From positions 120,001-184,000 of the forward strand of contig JAHRHY010000027.1 of NCBI GenBank assembly GCA_019671135.1: a stretch of 64,000 bases of DNA. The letters run 5' to 3'. Below are positions 21,247 to 30,800 of the stretch, in pieces. This DNA is from Linnemannia hyalina (lineage: Eukaryota; Mortierellomycota; Mortierellomycetes; Mortierellales; Mortierellaceae). Numbering within the stretch: position 1 is the first letter of the stretch; every line of letters begins with the position of its first letter. Position numbers and translations under genes: made by a program. The notes beneath the pieces were generated by a model. That model saw only the letters and a program-made list of their open reading frames with translations. It was not told the origin of the DNA and did no database searches.

Positions 21247-21900
21247 AAGTGAGTCTAAACCTTATTTTATCGCAGTGTCTAATAATGAATTCTGCGACAA
21301 TAATAGCCACCAGGGCAGCACTTCCGCCAATCGCGACAATCATGATCGTCTTCTTGGAGCTCTTGGTGGGATCACCCTTGGTCAATGTACCGTCCTCGAA
21401 TTGGTCAGGCGTTCCATTATCCTTGTCTTCTCCCAGCTTCTGCTCGTTATCTATTCGATTTAATGTTCGTAATCTTGTCTCCTGGGTGTGTTGCATTATC
21501 ACCTGGTGCGCGACGCTCAAGGGTATGCTTGACTGAGAGTAATGAAAAGGAAGTCAAATGATGAGGAGTATGAGCTGTGATTCAGAGTTGGCTTGTCGCA
21601 CAGACCGTTTCTGTCTGTCAACTCAAATGAAAAAAAAAAAAGATGCGGGTGTATGCATTCCTCGGCGATCGACAAAATGTGTTAAAGAAGGTCGGTGGAG
21701 TATGGGCTCTTGTGGATGATTGAAACTACTGCTGCCGCTGCTGTTGTTGTGTATGGTAGTGATTCGGGTTCGATGGCGCTGTTGGAGTAAAGTGAATGGG
21801 GCGTGGGCGGGTGGATGATGTCGATGGATGCAGCAGATGCTGTTTGGACGGTGAAAATGAGGGCGATGCATGAGAGGAGAGAAACGACTAGTCTTGGTCG
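21247..21900 (-). pseudogene. N-terminal part of the disrupted host membrane-protein gene
   Basis: Two minus-strand pieces show the front of the gene. Around 21690-21895 one frame reads like a signal peptide and mature start (RLVVSLLSCIALIFTVQTAS), but no in-frame ATG precedes it and a stop lies just upstream. At 21247-21520 another frame gives a hydrophilic stretch followed by a transmembrane segment (KKTIMIVAIGGSAALVAII) and a basic stop-transfer (RHCDKIRFR), where element B interrupts it. The ectodomain between them is short, so sequence has been lost or is spliced. A single-pass surface protein is the best guess. Confidence 0.5.
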
Positions 21901-22639
21901 AATGGGGGGTGAATGTCTTCACATATGAGAGTGGTAAGTCGTAAGCATGAGAGAGCAAGGAATGGAGTTACGAGCGGACGTAAAGGAAGGGAAGGAGAGG
22001 AGAAGGAATATGCGAATGAGCGGTATGGATGGCCGTGATCGAGGGAAAGGGGAAACAAATCTGCGCCTTGTCTTATGTTTTTTTTTCTTCCTCCTTCACT
22101 CCTCTCTCAGGCACGCGCAGCTCCAATCTTTTACCGGGGTGCCTTGATCGGGGGATTCACTATAAAAATATACCCGTCCGCTCCCTTCTTTTTCTTCCTG
22201 CGTCAACCACAAGGAACCGAAGGATTCACCCTGTACCTTGTTCCAAAATCATGAAACATTTTTTGTTGATGGTTCTGTGCCGATTGGAATCCAAAGAAGA
22301 AAAAGGCACCATAAGAACAACAACTCCTGACAACAGAAGTAGCCATCGTTTTTTACTTTACACTTCAGTACTATCTTCATCTGCACACACATTCACACTG
22401 TCCGAGTTCATGAAAAGAGCAAGTTACGAAATTAGCATTATCGATTGGAGTAAAAACATGTACGACTGGAACAAAAACGAATGTCCAACTAAGTTTATTC
22501 TGCGCATGGTTTTGCATTCACAGCCTGCTTACCTATTCATTGACTGAGTATCGCCTGCGAGTCTACTGGAGTACTAAGTTAGCATAGATTGAGCCGCGAC
22601 AGGATGGGATCAACTTGAGCAGGCGCAACGAACCACCCT
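21901..22639. other. No gene recognised
   Basis: About 740 bp of mixed sequence between the pseudogene and the first LINE relic. Short open frames have no protein-like features. Confidence 0.4.
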
Positions 22640-22953
22640 TTTATATTTTGTTTTTGTTTTCGTACTGTACACCTCTGATAAAGCACACAATAGAGGCATT
22701 TGGAAGTAAAAGGGAACTACAGACCAAACACTTCAGTGCACCATCCACCAGTCGCAGTCCGGTCCAGAACCTGGCTCTGCGCAACAATTGTCGCTGCTCT
22801 TCACAGCTCAAACTGAAGAAAATAAAACTTGATACGAATGAAGGGAATTCTTCCCATCCTCTCCATCATTGACAACCTCCCCTTTCCTAACAAACTCTCC
22901 AACAACCGCTCGTCAGCAGCGCGTGGGTCCTTGGTCGCTCCAGGGCACCTTTT
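22640..22953 (-). mobile_element. LINE 3' fragment, copy 1
   Basis: Reverse complement of the 3' end of the LINE at 25439-35412: it covers the last ~40 codons of ORF2 and the 3' untranslated region, ending in a degraded T-rich tract (poly-A on its own strand). It is diverged, with small deletions. Its 5' border is about 100 bp upstream of the tRNA-Met gene at 23055 and points at it. Confidence 0.85.
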
Positions 22954-23054
22954 CACGTCGAATCACGTGGGCAGATATCATACTCATCAGATATTGCGGA
23001 GAATGGAGCCTACTTTTTGGACTACAGTGAAAACAACCCAGAATAATCGGCACA

Positions 23055-23126
23055 AGCAAAGTCGCCCAGAGGAAGAGCGCTGGGCTCATAACCCAGAGGT
23101 CGGTGGATCGAAACCACCCTTTGCTA
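23055..23126 (+). tRNA. tRNA-Met (CAU), elongator type, copy 1
   Basis: 72-nt cloverleaf without intron. The acceptor pairs AGCAAAG with CTTTGCT and the discriminator is A. The anticodon stem is CTGGG/CCCAG with CAT at 23087-23089. The T arm is GGTGG/CCACC around ATCGAAA. It is identical to the two other copies. Unlike them it has no run of four T within about 65 bp downstream (first T8 near 23195), so its termination may be inefficient. Confidence 0.93.
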
Positions 23127-23464
23127 CAAATCCGATCTGGAACCAAGGGTACTCCTCCCTAGTTCTGTTCGCCAAAGCCTGTCTTTGGTGATCAATTTTT
23201 TTTGTTCCTGAAATTTCACTTTTTTGGTAACCTGGGTTGGCGAATGAGCCGAGGGCCTTGTGGAGACTTAAGAACGGGAGCAAGGAGAAGAGAAAGAAGG
23301 ATGAATCTATGCTCGTGGCGCAACTTCTACAGCAGTTGCGTTCTGTTTCTTTTTGAAGCCGGATGGCATGGTTTGAGATTCTACTTGACGGAATATCTCC
23401 ATTTCTCTCTTTCATTTTTAAGGTATGCATTTTGGGGTAATCTATTTCCGTTTCTGTTTTTGAG

Positions 23465-23539
23465 ATGGATCAATCTATTTGACAACCCGGGTTGTTCGTT
23501 TTATTCAACAACCGAACACGTTTGCGTGCTAAGTCCATG
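23465..23539 (+). repeat. Terminal inverted repeat, left
   Basis: Starts ATGGATCAATCTATTTGACA and ends CTAAGTCCATG; pairs with 23841-23916. Confidence 0.85.
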
Positions 23540-23840
23540 TAAGCACTTTTTCATCTTTTTTTGATGATACCATGGAAGATGACACCAAACACTTGCAGTA
23601 GCGCTTGTTTTCGCCACTTCTTTATGGAGCACGACTCCCACGTTGTTCAAAGCGGTTGTTAAGATGCTTTTTACACGAAAATACCGTTTTTTTACGTGTG
23701 TGGTGGTGATGAAGACATAATTTTGGCTGGTGATGGCATTCGATGGTTGAAAGGGCTTTATTAATGATGTGGATGATAAAAAACGAAGACACTACAACAA
23801 AAAACATCGATGTATTGACTTGAAAGAAAAATAGGTTGTC

Positions 23841-23916
23841 CATGGACTTAGCATGCAAAACACGTTGGGTTGTTGAATAAAACGAACAACCCGGGTTGTC
23901 AAATAGATTAATCCAT
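23841..23916 (-). repeat. Terminal inverted repeat, right
   Basis: Reverse complement of the left arm with a few substitutions and one extra base. Confidence 0.85.
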
Positions 23917-24025
23917 AGAGGAGGAAAAAAGATGGCAACCAGCTAGTCAAACTTTCCATTCACCTTCTAGACATGCAAAATGGCGAACTCTCCCGAGTGG
24001 ACTTCCCACCCAAAGAAGTGAGGAC

Positions 24026-24030
24026 AAAAA
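24026..24030 (-). terminator. Pol III terminator of tRNA-Met copy 2
   Basis: Five T residues on the minus strand just after the tRNA. Confidence 0.75.
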
Positions 24031-24035
24031 GATTA

Positions 24036-24107
24036 TAGCAAAGGGTGGTTTCGATCCACCGACCTCTGGGTTATGAGCCCAGCGCTCTTCCTCTGGGCGA
24101 CTTTGCT
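24036..24107 (-). tRNA. tRNA-Met (CAU), elongator type, copy 2
   Basis: Identical in sequence to copies 1 and 3. A T5 run on the transcribed strand (24026-24030) lies 5 bp after the 3' end and should stop RNA polymerase III. LINE DNA begins about 140 bp upstream. The ~125 bp upstream of the tRNA, up to an A-rich tract, nearly matches the upstream flank of copy 3. Confidence 0.95.
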
Positions 24108-24234
24108 TTGAGAGGTTGTTGAGAACTAATTTTTAATATTCTCTTTGAACTCTTAGTCTCCAAATGATATATGTCACATGACATGACGCCACCAACTAAG
24201 AAAAAGAAAAAAAAAAAAAAAAAAAAAAAAAAGT

Positions 24235-24247
24235 AGAGAAATGCCTC
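24235..24247. repeat. Target-site duplication of LINE copy 2, left
   Basis: AGAGAAATGCCTC, repeated exactly at 25426-25438 after the A tail. Confidence 0.9.
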
Positions 24248-25425
24248 CATCAGGCCTGGACGTCACAGAGGCGGGTCAAGAGGGCGATCCCTGACATCGA
24301 TGACGTGGAATGGAACTCGACCTTGGCATATGTCCACGACAGGCACGCAGTCTTCACCTTTTACAGCAACAGCAAGGACTCTCACCAACGCACACATCAT
24401 ATCAAAAAGCTGCATGGAATGCTGCCCACTCTGAACTCCATGCAGGCTCGCAAGCCCAACCTGTACCCAACATGCGTGTGTCGACGATGCGAGCTCGAGA
24501 AGGAGGATAACGATCACGTCTGGAAATGCCCTTCGGCAGCTGAGACCACCACTGAGATCTGGAAGGAGGCCATGGGCAAGATTAATGAGTGGGGTGTGCA
24601 GGCGACAAACAGCTACAACGCAGCCAGGAAGCGAGAATACAAACGCGCGGTGGACAGAGGTCGTCAGGTACCGAGGCCAGTACCCATACACTGGTGGCCC
24701 CCTTCGGATGCGGATCATGTGCGAGGATTTTCCTCCATCGGTGGAGCTCGAGCCGTGCACAGCGGTAGTCAAGCTCCCGATCGAGACGAGAAACCGATGT
24801 GGAATGTGTCGGATCTCCTCCGCGGCATCACCCCCTTGAGCATGTTGACTGAATGGTCCGCGGTCTTCCGGACCCCAATGTCCATCGCCAAGACAGTCCT
24901 TCACAAGTTTGTTGGCTACCTGGAGGCGCAGGCCTCGGAGCTGATCTGGAAACCTCGGTGCTCCGAGACGATCGCGTGGGAACAAAGCCAGGGCATCTCT
25001 GCCAAGGACAAGACATCCAAGTACACAGGCCCCCGAGGTGACTGGAGTCAAGGATACGGTTACATCACGCACGATGGTTTCTGTCCGTGTGGCGCTTCGC
25101 TAGCCACACATTGTGAAGGAAGGTGCCCTGGGGCGACCAAGGACCCACGCGCTGCTGACGAGCGTTTGTTGGAGAGTTTGTTAGGAAGGAGGAGGTTGTC
25201 AATGATGGAGAGGATGGGAAGAATCCCCTTCATTCGTATCTAGTTTTATCTTCTTCCGTTTAAGCTGTGAAGAGCAGCGACAATTGTTGCGCAGAGCCAG
25301 GTTCTGGACCGGACTGCGACTGGTGGATGGTGCACTGAAGAGTTTGGTCTGTAGTTCCCTTTTACTTCCAAATAACTTCTCTATGCTGTTTGTTAGAGAA
25401 ATAAAATTGTGTACGAAAAAAAAAA
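24248..25425 (+). mobile_element. 5'-truncated LINE, copy 2
   Basis: The last ~330 codons of ORF2 and the 3' untranslated region, ending in an A tail, nearly identical to 34240-35400. It is bounded by a 13-bp target duplication, AGAGAAATGCCTC (24235-24247 and 25426-25438). The insertion therefore landed right at the 5' edge of the long LINE that follows. The frame it retains is intact to the normal stop (25241-25243), but no RT or endonuclease is left. Confidence 0.93.
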
Positions 25426-25438
25426 AGAGAAATGCCTC
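25426..25438. repeat. Target-site duplication of LINE copy 2, right
   Basis: Exact copy of 24235-24247; its first A merges with the poly-A tail. Confidence 0.9.
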
Positions 25439-25642
25439 AAAACTTTCCTTTACACCACAAAAGTGCTGTCTGCTCCAAAACAGTTATTCGCATTTTTACC
25501 CCTATTCCTCAAGTATCCATCCCGGCTGCTTGAGTATTTCCAATCCCCCTTACTTTTCTGCTTCTAAATATCAAATTTTTTTATTCACTCTTATATCAAC
25601 TTTCCAAAAAAAAACCCAACTTAAACAAAAAATACACCCAAA

Positions 25643-27010
25643 ATGCCTCCCAAACGCGGCCCTGAGCCGTATCACCCTGACCCCAAAGAGGAAGGGAGCA
25701 TGGACGGTGTCGAGGTGGCATCCCCAATACTCTCGACTCAGGCCTTCGACACCTCAGTGGTTGCTCTCCAGGCCGGGATTGAGCCAGAGTTCGTCCTGGT
25801 CTCCCGTTCAAAGGCTACCCACTGGCTTAAATTCCCCATCTCTTGCTTCAACAAAGGTACTTCCATGCCATTCATGTCTGATTGGGCTGTCGGCACCCTT
25901 CAGAAGATAGCCAGCATCAAGCCCAAGTCCTTCGCCATAGTAACGCTCTCCATTGATGCCAAGCCCAAGGAGTCCACCGAAAACAGCACCGGGAAATCCA
26001 CGGCTACCAGCACCAAGGAGCAGTACCTCATCTTCCAGGTTTATACAACCCATGAGGCCGAAGCCGCATGTGAGCACGGAAGCAAGAACGAGAATGGCCA
26101 CGTCACACATTTTGCAATGTACACCCCCGAGGCCCAGGCCTTGCACCAGGGACGGATTCTCCATATCATCTCCCTGTCGTACGACACAACCGAGGATCAT
26201 ATTAGAGCAGCATTGAGCAAATACGGTATAATCGAACGGGTAAAAGTCGCTCTAAATGCCAAAGCCACTATGGCCACGGCTACTGTCATCTACGAATCCG
26301 ACCAGGCCATTAAGGCCATCAAGAGCGTTAATACGACCTACGTACAGGTACGAGACGACATCGCCACGGTGACCTGGCTGGGCAACGAGCCAGTCCAGTA
26401 CGACAGCTCCCTTACAAAGAAGCTTGCGCTTCTCCCTACCGGCATTACTCCGGTCGAGATCGCCCAGTTATTCTGCAACCCGGACCCAAGCGACCCCAAT
26501 GCTACCCCGATACCTTTCCACTCGATTGTCATGCCCCGGAACATTTACACCAGCAAGCGCCAGCCTGAGGCGCACATCCTGTTCTCATCCCCCCCCCAAC
26601 AGCAAATTGCCACCAGTGCCTCTGTCATTATCGGTTCTCACAAGACATGCTGGGTTAACGCCAGTCAACCAACTTGCCGCCACTGTGGAGACCCGACCCA
26701 CTTTGTTAGCGAATGTTACATTAGATCAACCAATGTCTCCGCAACCATCGGACGTCTTTCCAACATCCAAACCATCAAGGCACGTACTCAGACTCGATCC
26801 ACTGCCCCCCGCCCTTTTACTCAAGTTCAGAACAGTGGCGCCTCGGCGCCTGCCAGGAAACAATCGACAGCGACTCGTTCGACCCCAGGAATGAGCTATG
26901 CGTCGGCCGCAGCTGTCCCTAAGAACCGAGGTTCGGCTGTATCCAACCCAATCACCATTGGCACCTCGACCCCTCCGGCGGTGGCCACCTCCTCGTCAAG
27001 GGCAGCATAG
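25643..27010 (+). CDS. LINE ORF1 protein, N-terminal part to the internal TAG
   Basis: RNA-binding protein of the LINE ribonucleoprotein. The ATG at 25643 has a good context (CAAAATGCC). Near residues 170-245 there is an RRM-like fold (LHIISLSYDTTEDHIRAALS). A zinc knuckle CRHCGDPTHFVSEC (C-x2-C-x4-H-x4-C) lies near residues 344-357. A Ser/Thr/Arg-rich stretch follows. The frame stops at TAG 27008-27010 after 455 residues but continues open in the same frame to 27883. This may be a nonsense mutation in this copy or a readthrough stop. Confidence 0.85.
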   Translation: MPPKRGPEPYHPDPKEEGSMDGVEVASPILSTQAFDTSVVALQAGIEPEFVLVSRSKATHWLKFPISCFNKGTSMPFMSDWAVGTLQKIASIKPKSFAIVTLSIDAKPKESTENSTGKSTATSTKEQYLIFQVYTTHEAEAACEHGSKNENGHVTHFAMYTPEAQALHQGRILHIISLSYDTTEDHIRAALSKYGIIERVKVALNAKATMATATVIYESDQAIKAIKSVNTTYVQVRDDIATVTWLGNEPVQYDSSLTKKLALLPTGITPVEIAQLFCNPDPSDPNATPIPFHSIVMPRNIYTSKRQPEAHILFSSPPQQQIATSASVIIGSHKTCWVNASQPTCRHCGDPTHFVSECYIRSTNVSATIGRLSNIQTIKARTQTRSTAPRPFTQVQNSGASAPARKQSTATRSTPGMSYASAAAVPKNRGSAVSNPITIGTSTPPAVATSSSRAA

Positions 27011-27883
27011 GCTACTACCCCTTTGGTTGCTCAAACTGGTAACTCCACAAACAGATCAACTCCTATTCAAGCTCAGATGGCCAAACTGGAACAACAACAA
27101 CAGGACTCCATCGCTTCTATCCGCGCAGACATGCAAGCCAACAATGCCTCTCTCCGTGCGGATATGCAGGCCATGTTTACCCATTTTCTGTCTTCACTCC
27201 AGGGAACCGGAACACACCCAAACAACAACTTGACGGCACCAGTCCAGGTGGCAGAAGTGAGGGAGGAAGACGGTGGGTCGATGGATGAAGACGTTGAACT
27301 CATGGACGCCCCCACCCATGTCATCGTCCTGGACTCCCAGACTCCGGACCCAGCTTTGGTCGCCTTTTCCATTGCTGAGACGGCACTTGACGCTGCGAAA
27401 GCCCAAGGTCGCCCAGTAACACCACCTGCGAAACTGTTAGCATATTCAGTCAACAGCCTTCGCCCCAACAACCACGGCGGCAAGTCGTTTGCCAAGGGCG
27501 ACAGCCAACGCGAGGAGAGCGCGTTTACTGAGAGAGGACCAAGCCGCAAGGGCAAGGCGGTCGTTCGTGATGCCCCCCAGGACAATCGCTCCGCCTCAAC
27601 AGACATGAACGAAATTCTCAACACGTTGAACGAGACCATCCAGGAACTCCGTGCAGACCTTGCAAGACAACGCGAAACCTATGAACAGCAGATCACGGAC
27701 CTCCGCAACGAGAACAAACAGCTTATGAATCGATTTGATCAGTACTTTTCGAACAGCCAGTCTCAACAATCTGGCACAGAGGAACAGTATGGAGAGGTCG
27801 ACCATTACGATAGCGCCACCCCACATGGCTATCACAACACCGTCGAGGAGACGCAGGAACCCCAAAGCGACCCCGAACTGTAA
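27011..27883 (+). CDS. LINE ORF1, continuation after the TAG
   Basis: Same frame as the preceding part and 290 sense codons long. It contains a Gln/Ala-rich amphipathic stretch (DSIASIRADMQANNASLRAD), an acidic segment, and a coiled-coil candidate near its end (ETIQELRADLARQRETYEQQ). Its TAA (27881-27883) overlaps the ATG of ORF2 by one base, as expected if this is the true ORF1 C-terminus. With the TAG read as an amino acid the whole ORF1 product would be 746 residues. Confidence 0.7.
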   Translation, partial: ATTPLVAQTGNSTNRSTPIQAQMAKLEQQQQDSIASIRADMQANNASLRADMQAMFTHFLSSLQGTGTHPNNNLTAPVQVAEVREEDGGSMDEDVELMDAPTHVIVLDSQTPDPALVAFSIAETALDAAKAQGRPVTPPAKLLAYSVNSLRPNNHGGKSFAKGDSQREESAFTERGPSRKGKAVVRDAPQDNRSASTDMNEILNTLNETIQELRADLARQRETYEQQITDLRNENKQLMNRFDQYFSNSQSQQSGTEEQYGEVDHYDSATPHGYHNTVEETQEPQSDPEL

Positions 27884-30800
27884 TGTCTGACACACCAATA
27901 CCAACATACACCCCTGGGCGCTACGATCCCAGTCCTTTTCACGACCCCTTCCGCACTTTCACAGTGGCAACGTTTAATGTCCGAGGTGGCAACAAGACCA
28001 ACTATTTCAATTATTTAACGCAACGCGCAAACCAACACAATATCAGTATTCTCGGTGTGCAGGAGACCAAGATTCAGGCAGACAAGCAGCAGCATCTTCT
28101 TCATCGTCGCTGCAGCAACCACTACACTGGTCTCTGGAACCACACATCAACACACTTTAATGGGAAGGGAGTCGGCCTTCTCATCCACAAATCATGGGCA
28201 ACATACCTCACAGCAACATTCTCGGATAAGAACGGACGTGGCATCGGTGTCCGTTTCGGTTTCAAGCATGGATTCCAACTGGCAGTCATCAACTGTTACT
28301 TCCCTCCCAAGGGCTCCAAAACATACCCAGCCGACTTCCAACAACTCCACGACTGGGTCACCGCTCAGATCGACAAGCACAGAGTAGACGGCGCTCACGT
28401 CCTTCTGCTAGGCGATTTCAATGGCGCTGTCAATCCGGCCATCGACCGCAACTCCACCACCAGAACGACCTCGACTCCAGAGCTCAGCTTGTACCCATGG
28501 CTGTCGAGTCGTGGCTTTGTCGACACTTTCCGCTCCCTACATCCAACTACTCCTCTATTCACATTCCACCTTCCAGACAGTCCAGACGTCAGTCGTATAG
28601 ATATGGTATGGGCATCCTCGGGTTTGGCTTCATACCTACTCCGCACCAACACTTATGAACCCGACGACTTTGAAAGCAGCGACCACTCCATGTTTCTAGC
28701 AACCTTTGACCTCCACACCCAGATCCGGCCAGCAAACCAAGCGGAACTGGCCGCACAGCGGCCAAAGGACAAAAAGCTCCTACCGGAAGACGCCGACAAT
28801 GAGGCTTGGGAGTCCTTTGCGGAACAAATAGAACGCTGTCTCCGCTCCTACGGACGGCTGGATAATGTCCCCCAGTTCCCAGCCGCCTTTCAACTCGGTG
28901 AAGCGATGAATCCCTTTTCGAAGAGTGATTTGCAACGATTCCCTCTGAATGCTGCCTGGGAGCTACTCCGTAATACTGTCATGTCCTCCGCATTTGCACA
29001 TCTCCCTAGCGCCCGCACCGGTGGTCGGCCCCCTCCCCCCGAAGGCGAAGAGCTCCTACTCAACAAGATCCATGAGATCGGGGGTGTCATTTGGTCCGCA
29101 CGAGTGACATTCATCGAACTACAGCTGGCGGAGGGGACGACCAAGGAGGGTGTACATGGCAAGATTGTCGACTGGCACCAAATGAACGGAGAGCAACTAG
29201 GACTGAGCGATGTACCGGACATGGAGGCAACGACGCAGACGTGGGACGGCTGGGTACGAGAAGTGCAAAGGCCTTGGCGGCAAGCGAGACTGGACCATCA
29301 GGAGTATTATGCCGCCAACGTGCAGGATATCATCAACACCCATTTAGAGAACCGCGACCTCCGGTTTCAGACACATACAAGGCAGACGATTCGAGGAATA
29401 CTCGACATCGTCGCAGGACGTGTGAACCTCGACCACCTCATTGTCGATGATGACCCTATCAACCCTGACGCTGCTGGAAACGTCTCTCCTGACACCTATG
29501 TCATTGACGATCCAAGCGAGATCAAAGCACGAGTTCGTCAGTATTTTTGCGATACTTTTCACAAGGAACGGCCTACACAACCATTGAGCGAAGAATGGGA
29601 GGAGGCGTACCAACCGAGGGAGGACATTCGGACGGAATGGTACGACACTGTGATGGAGATACCGGATTATGCAGAAGTGTGTGCAGCGGTGACGGCGGCT
29701 CCAACAGGCAAGGCACCAGGACATTCGAAGGTGTCAGGAGATCTTTTGAAGCGGCTTGGCCCCCTTGCCCAAGCACTTTTTGTCGTCCTAGTTCAGGCGT
29801 GCTTTGTACAAGGAGCGATGCCGGAGGATTGGCTGAAGGGGGTGATCTATTGCATACCGAAAGGGCCGGTGTGGTCGGGAAGGATTAGTGAGGTACGCCC
29901 TATCACACTTTTGGAGCACGGCAGGAAGATATTCTTCTCCATCATGGTGAAACGGCTTACCGTGGTGCTGTCTCGCCACTCCATCTTTCGCGGCCCCAAC
30001 TTCTCAGTGCTCAAGGGAACCATGACCAAGGACCCGATCCATATCCTGAACGCGGTTCTCGAGGACGCCAGAGAGTACAAGAAAGAGGTCTGGGTGCTGC
30101 TGCAGGACATGAAGCGGTGCTTTGATTCGGTATCGTGTCAGAGAGGTGGAATGCTGGAACTCGGTCTGCGACATCTCAAGATCCCACAGGGGTTCATCGA
30201 CCTGTGCCTTTACGTCGCGAGAAACAAGACCAATCGTATCATCACCGCATACGGACTTACGGAAGAATACTCTCCTCTCTGCGGCCTGGATCAGGGTGGA
30301 GTAGAGTGTCCCCTACTTTGGCGCATCGTCTATGAAGTACTCCTCGCCCAGATCTGGCAGTCCAACCTCGGCTACCCTATGGTTAACAGGGCTGACCTGC
30401 AGGCGTTCCACAAGATCCCAACGTTCGACTCACTGCATCCTGACACCCCGCTCCGCATTGCCTGCCTTGCCTTCATGGACGACACGGACTGGATAGCACC
30501 GTCTAAGGCTAAGCTACAAGAGATCACAAACAAAGCGATGAGTTTCTTTCAATTACATGGTATTGAGATTAACCCAAAAAAATCAGAACTAATCGTGGTC
30601 AATTCTACCTCTGCTGATTCCTCTATTAGACTCGGTGCGGATACGGTGACCGCTCTACCTCCTGGCACTGCTGCCAGGGTCCTGGGTGTGTGGTTCTCTG
30701 CTGACGGAAAGGGAGCCCATACACGCCGGCTAGTGAAGGAGGAGGTGTCAACGATGTGTCAGATACTCTCGCGGAAGGCTATCACCGACAAGCAGTGCAT

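Larger units (their letters stand above)
23465..23916. mobile_element. 452-bp inverted-repeat element, MITE-like
   Basis: Two 75-76 bp terminal inverted repeats (23465-23539 and 23841-23916) differ at only a few positions and enclose about 300 bp of non-coding DNA. Each arm contains the perfect palindrome ACAACCCGGGTTGT. No clear target duplication and no coding capacity are visible. It lies between two convergent tRNA-Met genes. It could be a non-autonomous DNA transposon or a foldback structure. Confidence 0.7.

Noticed and set aside
24036..24232. tRNA plus A-rich tail as a tRNA-derived SINE
   Set aside because: The A-rich tract is upstream of the tRNA 5' end, not after its 3' end, and the tRNA sequence is intact with a Pol III terminator.
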